NCBI RefSeq assembly: GCF_051251125.1
Contig: NZ_JBPCZL010000009.1
Length of the DNA: 64,000 nt
Source of the DNA: Carnimonas bestiolae
Lineage (GTDB): Bacteria > Pseudomonadota > Gammaproteobacteria > Pseudomonadales > Halomonadaceae
Strand: one strand, 5' to 3'
Positions 37,120 to 44,695 of the stretch are shown in pieces; position 1 is the stretch's first letter, and each line of letters opens with the position of its first letter. Position numbers and translations under genes: made by a program. The notes below the pieces were generated by a model, which searched no databases, was not told the DNA's origin, and saw nothing but the letters and a program-made list of their open reading frames with translations.

Positions 37120-37313
37120 TTTATATTCCTCTTAACAATAATTAGGCTTGTGTGGAAGGCAGCGCACTATATGGCGGCTTCAGCAACTGCACAACGCCGG
37201 TTATCGTCGAGGAAATTAAGGTTAGGCTAATGATAGAGGAATTCTTGCATAGTCTGGGATTTACACGGGTAAAACAGCATAAATAAGGCAAGAAGGCGGC
37301 ACCAATTGTAGTA

Positions 37314-37341
37314 TTATTATTACTTCCTTATTAGGATTCAA
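37314..37341 (-). promoter_or_regulatory. candidate promoter for the Hint gene
   Basis: On the minus strand TTGAAT (37336-37341) and TAATAA (37314-37319) lie 16 bases apart inside the AT-rich stretch. The distance to the start codon is about 195 bases. In DNA this AT-rich, chance matches are likely. Confidence 0.35.
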
Positions 37342-37667
37342 AGATAAAGTTAAGAATAGGCAGAATTATCGTTTTACTAATAGAGTGCGTCTTTTATAAA
37401 TATCTATCAGCCCAATAGTAAATACAGTTATTCAAATTCAACAATAATCGAAGCAGCCGCCAACCCAGCGGCAAAAGACTATGTGACATAGTGTAAGCTC
37501 GCGATATTTTTTGGTTCATCTTTTTAAGCTTAATAACCATACGAATAGTAGTGATATTATCTATCGCCCTCCCACCGCAGGCCATCACGTTCGGCTCTCC
37601 GACCGATAAGCATGCCGCTACCGACTGCTGAGCCAGGTGCTTGCCAAGCAGCCCACACCGATAATGC

Positions 37668-37704
37668 AAAAAACCGCCGCGCGGATTGCTCCACGCGGCG
37701 GTTT
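37668..37704 (-). terminator. terminator of hemH
   Basis: On the minus strand the stem 37694-37704 with 37671-37681 is a perfect 11-base match and runs into a T-run (37668-37673). It lies 26 bases after the hemH stop. Confidence 0.85.
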
Positions 37705-37729
37705 CGTGCTGTCACTATGGTTTGCCTGA

Positions 37730-38722
37730 TTACCAGCCTTGGGTATTTCGTGTCACCAAATCAGCCAGCACGGCGATGTGGTCCTCGCGGTCATTGAGCG
37801 CGGGAATGTAGCTATATTCGCCGCCGCCTGCCTCTTCGTAGCCTTCACGGTTTTGAATGGCCAACTCTTCGAGCGTTTCAAGGCAGTCAGCGGCAAAGGC
37901 TGGGCTCATGATGTCCAGAGTTTCATAGCGCTGCTCCTTGCCCCACTCTTCCAAGGTGACGTCGGTGTAGGGCTGGAGCCACTCCTCACGACCAAAACGC
38001 GATTGGAAGGTCATGGTCCATTCGCTATCGTCGAGCTCGAGCGCTTTGGCCACCGAACGGCTGGTCAGGTCACACTCGTCGTAGTAGGGATCGCCCTTCT
38101 GCTCGATATAGCGCTTCGGCACGCCGTGAAATGACATCACCAGATGGCCTTGGCGGCCCTTTTCCTTCCAGTGCTCACGGACGCTTTGCGCCAACGCTTC
38201 GATGTAGTCGGGGTGATCGCAGTAGCGGCGCACCATCCGCAGCTCTGGGATATTGGTAAAGGATTTCAGCGCTTTCGCCACGCGATCAAACACCGATGCC
38301 GTGGTGGAGCTCGAATACTGTGGATAGAGCGGCAGCACCAGTACCCGTTCGACATTCTGACGTTGCAATGAGGCAATCGCCTCTTCCATCTTGGGATAAC
38401 CATAGGTCATGCCCAATTCGACGGGAACATCGAAGCCAAACTGCTGCGACAGCGAGCGTTTGAGGGCAGCCTGCTGGCGGCGCGATATCACCAGCAGCGG
38501 CGATCCTTCGTTGAACCAGATAGATTGGTAGGCTTCCGCTACCTTCCTGGGTCTGAACGGTAATACGGCACCGTACAGAATCGGCAGCCACAGCGGCCGC
38601 GCCAGGTCCACCACGCGCGGATCCGAGAGGAATTCAGCAAGGTAACGGCGTACCGCAGGACGCGTGGGCTCGTCGGGGGTGCCAAGATTTACCAACAACA
38701 CTCCGAAACGCGGTTGTGACAT
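37730..38722 (-). CDS. hemH: ferrochelatase
   Basis: HemH inserts ferrous iron into protoporphyrin IX, the last step of heme synthesis. The 330-residue protein has the VNLGTPDEP start, the FHGVPKRYI motif with the catalytic His near residue 195, and the PAFAADCLETLEEL motif near residue 273. It is a single-gene unit with a terminator downstream. The upstream spacer carries two small palindromes. Confidence 0.97.
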   Translation of the reverse strand: MSQPRFGVLLVNLGTPDEPTRPAVRRYLAEFLSDPRVVDLARPLWLPILYGAVLPFRPRKVAEAYQSIWFNEGSPLLVISRRQQAALKRSLSQQFGFDVPVELGMTYGYPKMEEAIASLQRQNVERVLVLPLYPQYSSSTTASVFDRVAKALKSFTNIPELRMVRRYCDHPDYIEALAQSVREHWKEKGRQGHLVMSFHGVPKRYIEQKGDPYYDECDLTSRSVAKALELDDSEWTMTFQSRFGREEWLQPYTDVTLEEWGKEQRYETLDIMSPAFAADCLETLEELAIQNREGYEEAGGGEYSYIPALNDREDHIAVLADLVTRNTQGW

Positions 38723-39010
38723 AGCTTCACCTCTTGCCTCTGGATAATAGACCTATGATAGCGCCCTTGGCGCCCGATCGATAACGATCGGCGACTGCTT
38801 CGCTAGTAGATGGTGCGCAATTATATAGCACGCACTTGAAATGTGCGTCCCATGCCTCTCTATCGGAATATATTGACAGGAACTATCGGTTAACTGCTAG
38901 CGAGAGTCTTAAGGTATAAGCACTCACCGAATTTTTCCAACGGTGGTGCAGTTGTGAAGGGAAGTAATGGTCTCGGCGCCATGCTCGGTAAACGGTGGGC
39001 CGGTGAAGCG

Positions 39011-39274
39011 TTAGAGTTGCAGCGAGGTGCCGGTGTTACGATCGCGGTCTTCGTTTTGCTCGGTTAGCCAAGCGTGTTTGAAGCCAAGCGTGCGTAGCGT
39101 TTGCGATGCGCCATCAAGCGAGCGGAACATCAGCGGACGCCCCCGCTTGAGCAGCCTGCCTACCATGCGTTGATTGTGCATCAGTTCGATTTGGTAAAGA
39201 TGCAATCCCGTAGAGGTTACGATAGTGGGCTCTACATCGGGCTGCGGATAGCGTTTGAGTTGTTCGATTTCCAT
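39011..39274 (-). CDS. small conserved protein, possibly DUF6482 family
   Basis: The 87-residue protein has no membrane segment or signal peptide. The pattern HLYQIELMHNQRMVGRLLKRGRPLMFRSLDGASQTL (in parts) recalls the short DUF6482 family of Pseudomonas and Halomonas, in which a similar 'describe-and-replace' block precedes a helix. AGGAGTAACC precedes the ATG. I do not know a function. Confidence 0.6.
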   Translation of the reverse strand: MEIEQLKRYPQPDVEPTIVTSTGLHLYQIELMHNQRMVGRLLKRGRPLMFRSLDGASQTLRTLGFKHAWLTEQNEDRDRNTGTSLQL

Positions 39275-39434
39275 AAGTAGGTTACTCCTGATGTGCTTTT
39301 ACCAGATTTCAGCGTCTCCGTTTGAAAATGCGGCAAATGAGTTGGAAAACACGCCAGCGCGTAAACAGGTTGCGCAAGGCGCTTGATCGACCCGATAACC
39401 ATAGCGATAGAGTGTGACGATACGATGACGCCGG

Positions 39435-39466
39435 GGCGGTTGGCGGTTGGCGGTTGGCGGTTGGCG
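39435..39466. repeat. tandem 7-base repeat
   Basis: GGCGGTT is repeated four full times plus four bases without error, giving 32 bases. It lies in a non-coding gap. Seven-base units in non-coding DNA can slip during replication, so copy number may vary between isolates. Confidence 0.95.
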
Positions 39467-39570
39467 AGCGCATTAAAACGAGCATCAACACAAGCGCTGG
39501 CATGAAACTGCACAGCGGGAGTTGCGCTACCGATTGCCTGGCCGCTCAGGGATTGCCTGTACTCACCAAC

Positions 39571-39600
39571 AAAAACCCCGCAGCATAAGCGGCGGGGCTT
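39571..39600 (-). terminator. terminator downstream of the 98-residue protein gene
   Basis: On the minus strand a GC-rich stem (39592-39597 with 39576-39581, extendable by further pairs in the loop) is followed by five T residues (39571-39575). It lies about 65 bases after the stop codon of the small gene. Confidence 0.7.
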
Positions 39601-39664
39601 CTGTTTAGGTGGAGCAATGACGGTGCCCAAATGCTTAACGCATTAAGCCCTTAGCATGCCGCGA

Positions 39665-39961
39665 TTATTGATTGTAGGTGCTGGGGTCGATCCAGGTGCC
39701 CAGGGAGTTGCGGTCGATCCATTTGCCGGCCTTCACTTCCTTGTAGCGAAATACCACTTTGTCGCCTGGCACGAATGGCAGTTCAGCGTCCTCAACCTGG
39801 TAGGTATAGGTATCACCGTCGATCACTAGCGTGTGACGATAAAGATCAGGCATACCTAGCCACTCTTTAAACGGCCCCTCACGCTCCATCTTCTCCAGCG
39901 TACCCCTACCCTGAAGTTTGGGCTGACGCTGTTGTCCCGAGCGTCGAAATCCTCCAGCCAT
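39665..39961 (-). CDS. small conserved protein of unknown function
   Basis: The 98-residue protein has a basic N-terminus (MAGGFRRSGQQRQP) and then a compact region with YRHTLVIDGDTYTYQVEDAELPF and VVFRYKEVKAGKWIDRNS. The pattern suggests a small beta-rich domain. No signal peptide or membrane segment is seen. It lies 43 bases downstream of dnaB on the same strand and could be co-transcribed with it. I do not recognise a function. Confidence 0.65.
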   Translation of the reverse strand: MAGGFRRSGQQRQPKLQGRGTLEKMEREGPFKEWLGMPDLYRHTLVIDGDTYTYQVEDAELPFVPGDKVVFRYKEVKAGKWIDRNSLGTWIDPSTYNQ

Positions 39962-40004
39962 ACCTTTCTACCTATATGTTGCCATTGAGTGAAACTTTAC
40001 CTAG

Positions 40005-41393
40005 CTATTCGTCGCCGTACTGACCGTAGCTTTCAGGCGCCAAATCTTCAAATCGCGTGTATTTGCCCACAAACGCCATATGCACCGTACCAATGGGGCC
40101 GTTACGCTGCTTACCGATGACCAGCTCCGCCAGGCCCTTATTATCGGGATTGTCACGGTTATACACCTCGTCACGATAAACGAAGGCAATCAAATCGGCG
40201 TCCTGCTCAATGGCCCCGGATTCGCGCAAGTCGGACATCACCGGGCGCTTGTTGGGACGCTGCTCAAGCGAGCGGTTCAGCTGAGATAGCGCGACCACCG
40301 GGCAATTGAACTCTTTTGCCAGCCCCTTCAGCGAGCGTGAAATTTCGGAAATTTCCGCGGTACGGTTCTCGGACATGCCGGGTACCTGCATCAGCTGCAG
40401 ATAGTCGATCATGATCATGCCAATAGGGCCATTCTCGCGCACCAACCGCCTAACCCTGGCGCGCATTTCGTTGGGAGAAAGCGCCGGCGTGTCATCGACG
40501 AACAGCTTGCGATCCTTGAGCAGATTGACTGCTGAGGTAAGCCGTGGCCAGTCTTCGTCTTCAAGTTGACCGGTACGTACCTTGGTTTGGTCGATACGTC
40601 CCAATGACGAGATCATGCGCAGCATCAGCTGCTCTGCGGGCATCTCCATGGAAAATACCACTGCCGCCACATCACCGCTGACCACCGCGTGCTCGACAAG
40701 GTTCATGGCGAAGGTAGTTTTACCCATCGACGGGCGCCCTGCCACGATCACCAGATCGGACGGTTGAAGCCCTGAAGTCATTTCATCGAGATCGCGAAAA
40801 CCGGTAGAGAGCCCGGTCATCTGGCCTTTCATATTGAACAGCTGATCGATTTTATCGACCGCTTTGCTCAGAAGGCCGCTCATACCTAAGGGGCCGCCGA
40901 ACTTGGGACGCGATTCGGAAATCTGGAAGATCAACCGCTCGGCTTCGTTCACCAGCTCATCGGCGGGACGCCCTTGAGGAGCGAATGCACCTTCGGCGAT
41001 CTGGTTGGACACCTGAATCAGCTTTCTTAGCGTGGCGCGCTCGCGCACGATGTCAGCATAAGCGCGAATGTTACTGGCCGAGGGGGTATTGCGGGCCAGC
41101 TCGGCCAGATAGGCCAATCCGCCTATCTGCTCGAGCTGATCGCGCAGCTCCAGTGCTTCGGAAAGCGTGATGACATCGACCACATGGCTTTCATCGAGCA
41201 GCTGTTTAACCGCATTGAAGATGGCGCGATGCTCGTAACGATAGAAGTCGTCGGGGACTAGTCGTTCAGAGACAACTTCCCAGGCAGCGTTGTCCAAAAG
41301 CAAACCGCCCAGCACTGACTGTTCGGCTTCCAACGAATGGGGAGGCATCTTTAGCGCGTCTGTTTCACTGTCGCGCACGTTTGCTTCACTCAT
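40005..41393 (-). CDS. dnaB: replicative DNA helicase
   Basis: DnaB is the hexameric helicase of the replication fork. The 462-residue protein has an N-terminal helical domain (residues ~18-120) and a RecA-type ATPase domain with Walker A GRPSMGKTTFA near residue 211, Walker B IMIDYLQLM near residue 315 and the later LSQLNRSLE segment. No intein or insertion is present. It lies upstream of the 98-residue gene and downstream of the ribosomal cluster. Confidence 0.99.
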   Translation of the reverse strand: MSEANVRDSETDALKMPPHSLEAEQSVLGGLLLDNAAWEVVSERLVPDDFYRYEHRAIFNAVKQLLDESHVVDVITLSEALELRDQLEQIGGLAYLAELARNTPSASNIRAYADIVRERATLRKLIQVSNQIAEGAFAPQGRPADELVNEAERLIFQISESRPKFGGPLGMSGLLSKAVDKIDQLFNMKGQMTGLSTGFRDLDEMTSGLQPSDLVIVAGRPSMGKTTFAMNLVEHAVVSGDVAAVVFSMEMPAEQLMLRMISSLGRIDQTKVRTGQLEDEDWPRLTSAVNLLKDRKLFVDDTPALSPNEMRARVRRLVRENGPIGMIMIDYLQLMQVPGMSENRTAEISEISRSLKGLAKEFNCPVVALSQLNRSLEQRPNKRPVMSDLRESGAIEQDADLIAFVYRDEVYNRDNPDNKGLAELVIGKQRNGPIGTVHMAFVGKYTRFEDLAPESYGQYGDE

Positions 41394-41578
41394 AAAAATT
41401 CCCGATAACCAACGCTAGGCTTCCCCGCTCTATCTGTACCGCCGCTATGATCAATTCCCCTATTTTGCCTGAATCGCACGCGCTCTTCACGGAAAATAGC
41501 CGCTCTTTGTACGCTTGAATTATTGGAGTGACGACGGTGCAGTAGTGAGACGACAGATCATGTTTCAGGCGACAAATA

Positions 41579-41612
41579 AAAGGGGCGCACCTCGAAAGGT
41601 GCGCCCCTTTGT
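41579..41612 (-). terminator. terminator of the rpsF-rpsR-rplI operon
   Basis: A perfect 14-base stem (41579-41592 with 41597-41610) has a 4-base loop and short A/T runs on both sides. It lies 18 bases after the rplI stop codon on the minus strand. Confidence 0.9.
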
Positions 41613-41629
41613 TGCTTCTTTACTGCAGA

Positions 41630-42076
41630 TTATTCAGCAGTAACTACAACGCGAACCAGCGCTTCCACGTCGGCGTGCAGGTGCAGTTCGACATCATATT
41701 CGCCAGTGTTGCGAATAGGGCCTTCCGGCATGCGAACTTCACTTTTAGCGACGTCGATACCCGCCTGAGCAATAGCTTCGGCCAGGTCACGCGGACCGAT
41801 AGAACCGAACAGTTTGCCCTCATCGCCTGCTTTAGCGACCAGCGACAGCTCGATGTCTGCCAGCTGAGACGCACGGCTTTCAGCTTCAGCGCGACGCAGC
41901 GCAGCTTCGGCTTCAAGCTCGGCACGACGAGCTTCGAATGCTTCAACGTTTTCACGGGTAGCCGGTACGGCCAGACCGTAAGGCACCAGGTAGTTACGGC
42001 CGTAGCCAGGCTTCACGGTCACCTTGTCACCGAGTTCGCCCAACTTACCAAAGTTATCGAGCAGAATGACTTCCAT
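41630..42076 (-). CDS. rplI: 50S ribosomal protein L9
   Basis: L9 is a two-domain 23S rRNA-binding protein. The 148-residue sequence has the VILLDNFGKLGELGDKVTVKPGYGRNYL start, here partly quoted, then the long connecting helix around residues 45-75 and a C-terminal domain. GAGGTCTACGAG lies before the ATG. It is the last gene of the rpsF operon. Confidence 0.98.
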   Translation of the reverse strand: MEVILLDNFGKLGELGDKVTVKPGYGRNYLVPYGLAVPATRENVEAFEARRAELEAEAALRRAEAESRASQLADIELSLVAKAGDEGKLFGSIGPRDLAEAIAQAGIDVAKSEVRMPEGPIRNTGEYDVELHLHADVEALVRVVVTAE

Positions 42077-42088
42077 CTCGTAGACCTC

Positions 42089-42943
42089 TTAATGATTGTT
42101 GCTTGCCAATCGAGCGCGAATATTCGCGAAAGAATCGATCAAAGCGAGCAACAGCACTATCAACGTTACAGGCCAGGCCACCAGCACCAAAATATCAATG
42201 ATGGCAGCCCACAGCCCATTAATTCCTTTCAGATCGACCACCCCATGCACCAGCGCAATGCCTGCTGCCATGAGCGGCAACCACACCACCACCATGGTGG
42301 AGAAGATGCCGAGCATCATGCCAAACAGTGCGATGCCGAAGACAACCAGCAGCTCAAGCGGTGTTAGCCGCAACTGCAGAAACTCTTCGCGCAGGCCGCC
42401 CGGGTTAAACAGCCGAGCCTGCCAGTAGCGGGCCAACAGCGTTACACCGAATGCGACGATCAGCAGCACCAGGCCGCTCAATACGCCCATCACCAGCACG
42501 CCCAACATTTGTGCGTTGAGACCTTGCTCAGCGTAGGACGCCATCATCGCCTTCACCTCTGGCGACTGACGCTGCATCTGTTCCAGCAGCTGGTCGGCGT
42601 GACGCGGAATCAGGATGCCGCTTTGGATCAGCAGCGCGGCCACAACCGAGGTGCCAATCAACGCCCTGCTCCAACTTACCGTTACGCGCAGCAACAGCGA
42701 CATAACGATAATCAGCACCAGCCCGCACAGCGGCATGGTATTGCCCTGGACCGCCCACACCAGCGTGGGAACGACCGCGCCTGCCATAACCGGCAGGGCT
42801 GGTGTTGGTCCCTTGCGCAGCGTCCATAGCGCGGCAATCGCGCCTGACAGCCAAAAGCCCCAAGGCAGAATACTGGCAATTAGCGCTACCGCGACTGCGT
42901 TGAGACGCTTTGCCAGAATCCAGTTAACGAAGCTTGTCAGCAT
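42089..42943 (-). CDS. integral membrane protein between rpsR and rplI (YybS/DUF2232-like)
   Basis: The 284-residue protein has about eight hydrophobic segments and few charged loops. A membrane protein of this size often lies between rpsR and rplI in Halomonadaceae and Pseudomonas, and its general pattern resembles DUF2232/YybS proteins. It is probably co-transcribed with the ribosomal genes. No catalytic motif is evident. Confidence 0.75.
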   Translation of the reverse strand: MLTSFVNWILAKRLNAVAVALIASILPWGFWLSGAIAALWTLRKGPTPALPVMAGAVVPTLVWAVQGNTMPLCGLVLIIVMSLLLRVTVSWSRALIGTSVVAALLIQSGILIPRHADQLLEQMQRQSPEVKAMMASYAEQGLNAQMLGVLVMGVLSGLVLLIVAFGVTLLARYWQARLFNPGGLREEFLQLRLTPLELLVVFGIALFGMMLGIFSTMVVVWLPLMAAGIALVHGVVDLKGINGLWAAIIDILVLVAWPVTLIVLLLALIDSFANIRARLASNNH

Positions 42944-42958
42944 GGGTTGGATCGAAAC

Positions 42959-43186
42959 TTACTGGTGGCTGTCGGTGTACGGCAGCAGCGCCAGGTAACG
43001 CGCACGCTTGATAGCGGTTGCCAGCTGACGCTGGTAACGAGCGCGAGTACCGGTGATGCGGCTAGGTACAATCTTGCCGGTCTCGGTGATGTAGGACTTC
43101 AGTGTGTCGATGTCCTTGTAGTCGATCTGCTTCACGCCTTCGGCGGTAAAACGGCAGAACTTACGGCGACGGAAAAAACGTGCCAT
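42959..43186 (-). CDS. rpsR: 30S ribosomal protein S18
   Basis: S18 binds 16S rRNA together with S6. The 75 residues match the family and include the FFRRRKFCRF start, the DYKDIDTLKSYI segment and a basic C-terminus. GGAGG lies seven bases before the ATG. The gene lies 22 bases after rpsF. Confidence 0.99.
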   Translation of the reverse strand: MARFFRRRKFCRFTAEGVKQIDYKDIDTLKSYITETGKIVPSRITGTRARYQRQLATAIKRARYLALLPYTDSHQ

Positions 43187-43208
43187 GGATCAATCCTCCA
43201 AACGATGG

Positions 43209-43637
43209 TTATTCAGCAGTAGCGTCTTCTTCAGCTTCGGCGTTTTCTTCACCGCGGCTGACATCGCTGTCGCTGTTTTTGCTGTCTTCACGATCACGAC
43301 GACGGCCGCCACGTTCGTCGGCAGATTTCGAGATCGGAGAAGCTTCAGTTACCGCTTCCTGAGCGCGAACGACCAGGTTACGAATAACGGCATCGTTAAA
43401 GCGGAAGATGTTTTCCAGCTCAGCGATCACCTCGGAGGTGGTTTCGACATTCATCAGCACGTAGTGCGCTTTATGAATCTTGTTGATCGGGTAAGCCAGG
43501 TGACGGCGGCCCCAATCTTCCAGACGATGAACAGTACCGCCGCTCTCGGTGACGAGATTGGTGTAGCGTTCGATCATCGCCGGAACCTGTTCGCTCTGGT
43601 CGGGATGGACCATAAAGACGATTTCGTAATGACGCAT
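43209..43637 (-). CDS. rpsF: 30S ribosomal protein S6
   Basis: S6 is a 30S protein that pairs with S18. The 142-residue protein begins MRHYEIVFMVHPDQSE at the ATG at 43637, preceded by AAGGAGATATC. The conserved core ends near residue 95; beyond it is an acidic tail rich in Glu, Asp and Ser, longer than the E. coli tail, where RimK adds glutamates. It heads the rpsF-rpsR operon. Confidence 0.98.
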   Translation of the reverse strand: MRHYEIVFMVHPDQSEQVPAMIERYTNLVTESGGTVHRLEDWGRRHLAYPINKIHKAHYVLMNVETTSEVIAELENIFRFNDAVIRNLVVRAQEAVTEASPISKSADERGGRRRDREDSKNSDSDVSRGEENAEAEEDATAE

Positions 43638-43665
43638 GATATCTCCTTTCGGTTTAACAGCTTCT

Positions 43666-43688
43666 TCAGTAGCGGCAATACCGGCTGA
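43666..43688 (-). promoter_or_regulatory. possible S6:S18 autoregulatory leader hairpin
   Basis: On the minus strand just before rpsF a short hairpin can be drawn: TCA pairs with TGA, and GTA with TAC, with a GCCG bulge on the 5' side. A CCG bulge is the known recognition feature of the S6:S18 leader RNA. The stems are only three bases each, so this is a suggestion. Confidence 0.3.
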
Positions 43689-43732
43689 CAAAAAAAGCAA
43701 GGAGTGAGTCGCAGCGGGTAGCGCTGGACACT

Positions 43733-43757
43733 AAAAGGGGCACCTATTCAGGTACCC
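43733..43757 (-). terminator. hairpin upstream of rpsF
   Basis: On the minus strand an 8-base stem with one G-U pair (43750-43757 with 43738-43745) is followed by CTTTT. It lies between rlmB and rpsF and should separate the rnr-rlmB and rpsF transcripts. Confidence 0.65.
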
Positions 43758-43873
43758 ATGATTACCCTGACCGCTTCACACCCTATAGCGGCATGGAGCT
43801 GTCGGGGCAGTGTATTCTAGAGATTGAAGCGCTAGACCACAAGCGCGATGTAAAGAAGGTAGCAGGCGAGTGG

Positions 43874-44695
43874 CTAACCGAGACGCTGACGCACTGACTC
43901 GAACAGGCTGATGCCCGCCGCCACTGACACGTTGAGGCTAGACACCTGCCCAGCCATCGGCAGTTTAACCAACTGGTCGCAGTGTTCGCGGGTAAGCCTG
44001 CGCATACCGCTGCCTTCAGCACCCATCACCAGTGCAGTAGGACCACGCAAATCAACATCGAAGAGCGTCTGCTGCGCTTCACCAGCGGTGCCATACACCC
44101 AAATGCCCTGCTCGCGCAGCGCGTCGAGGGTGCGCGCCAGATTAGTGACCTGATAGACCGGCACGGCTTCTGCCGCACCGGAGGCAATCTTGCGCACGGT
44201 GCCGTTAAGCGGCGCAGCGCGATGCTTGGCAACAATTACCCCGTGCCCTCCGGCAGCATCGACATTGCGTAAACAGGCGCCGAAATTGTGCGGATCAGTA
44301 ACGCCATCGAGCACCAGCAGCAGCGGTGGTGTCGGTTCGTTCCACCCTTCCAAACGCCACAACAGCGATTGCTCGGCCTCGGCTTGCAGCGCCGGGCAAA
44401 AGGCAACAACGCCCTGGTGGTTACCGTTACCACTGCTCTGATCGAGCACTTCACGGGTTACCTGAGTAACGGGCGTGCCGCGCTGTTCGGCCTGTGCGAT
44501 AAGCTGAGCAAGGCGGCGCTCGGCCGCTCCCTCCTGCACCCACAGCGCCAACGGTGCCTGCGCATGCCGCGAGGCGAGCACCGCCTCAACGCTGTGAATG
44601 CCATATACCGTATCGCCCTGCGGAGCCGCAGCAGCATTGCCTGAACGCTTTCCGCCGACCGGGCGGCGCCCTTTCGTATCACCCCGTCGCGCCAT
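43874..44695 (-). CDS. rlmB: 23S rRNA (guanosine2251-2'-O)-methyltransferase RlmB
   Basis: RlmB methylates the ribose of G2251 in the peptidyl-transferase loop of 23S rRNA. The 273-residue protein has a basic N-terminal extension of about 30 residues, a substrate-binding domain beginning DTVYGIHSVEAVL, and a SPOUT domain with LDGVTDPHNFGACLRNVDAAG and the knot MGAEGSGMRRLT...NVSVAAGISLFE (quoted in parts). It overlaps the rnr stop by one base, so the two are coupled. Confidence 0.96.
   Translation of the reverse strand: MARRGDTKGRRPVGGKRSGNAAAAPQGDTVYGIHSVEAVLASRHAQAPLALWVQEGAAERRLAQLIAQAEQRGTPVTQVTREVLDQSSGNGNHQGVVAFCPALQAEAEQSLLWRLEGWNEPTPPLLLVLDGVTDPHNFGACLRNVDAAGGHGVIVAKHRAAPLNGTVRKIASGAAEAVPVYQVTNLARTLDALREQGIWVYGTAGEAQQTLFDVDLRGPTALVMGAEGSGMRRLTREHCDQLVKLPMAGQVSSLNVSVAAGISLFESVRQRLG

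Larger units (their letters stand above)
37120..37729. other. AT-rich intergenic region between the Hint gene and hemH
   Basis: This 610-base stretch contains no gene I can support. From about 37200 to 37560 it is clearly richer in A+T than the rest of the window. A 91-codon frame on the minus strand (37394-37669) lacks a ribosome-binding site and family resemblance. The hemH terminator lies at the right end. Confidence 0.6.
39275..39664. other. intergenic region with heptamer repeat and terminator
   Basis: This 390-base gap holds the heptamer repeat and the terminator listed separately. The minus-strand frame that crosses the region is interrupted by the repeat and shows no family resemblance, so I do not call it a gene. 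Confidence 0.6.

Noticed and set aside
37394..37669. A 91-codon frame on the minus strand in the AT-rich gap
   Set aside because: It has no ribosome-binding site and no family resemblance, and its sequence reads like translated non-coding DNA.
39232..39630. A 132-codon frame on the minus strand
   Set aside because: It includes the heptamer repeat and a terminator and overlaps the small gene at 39011-39274.
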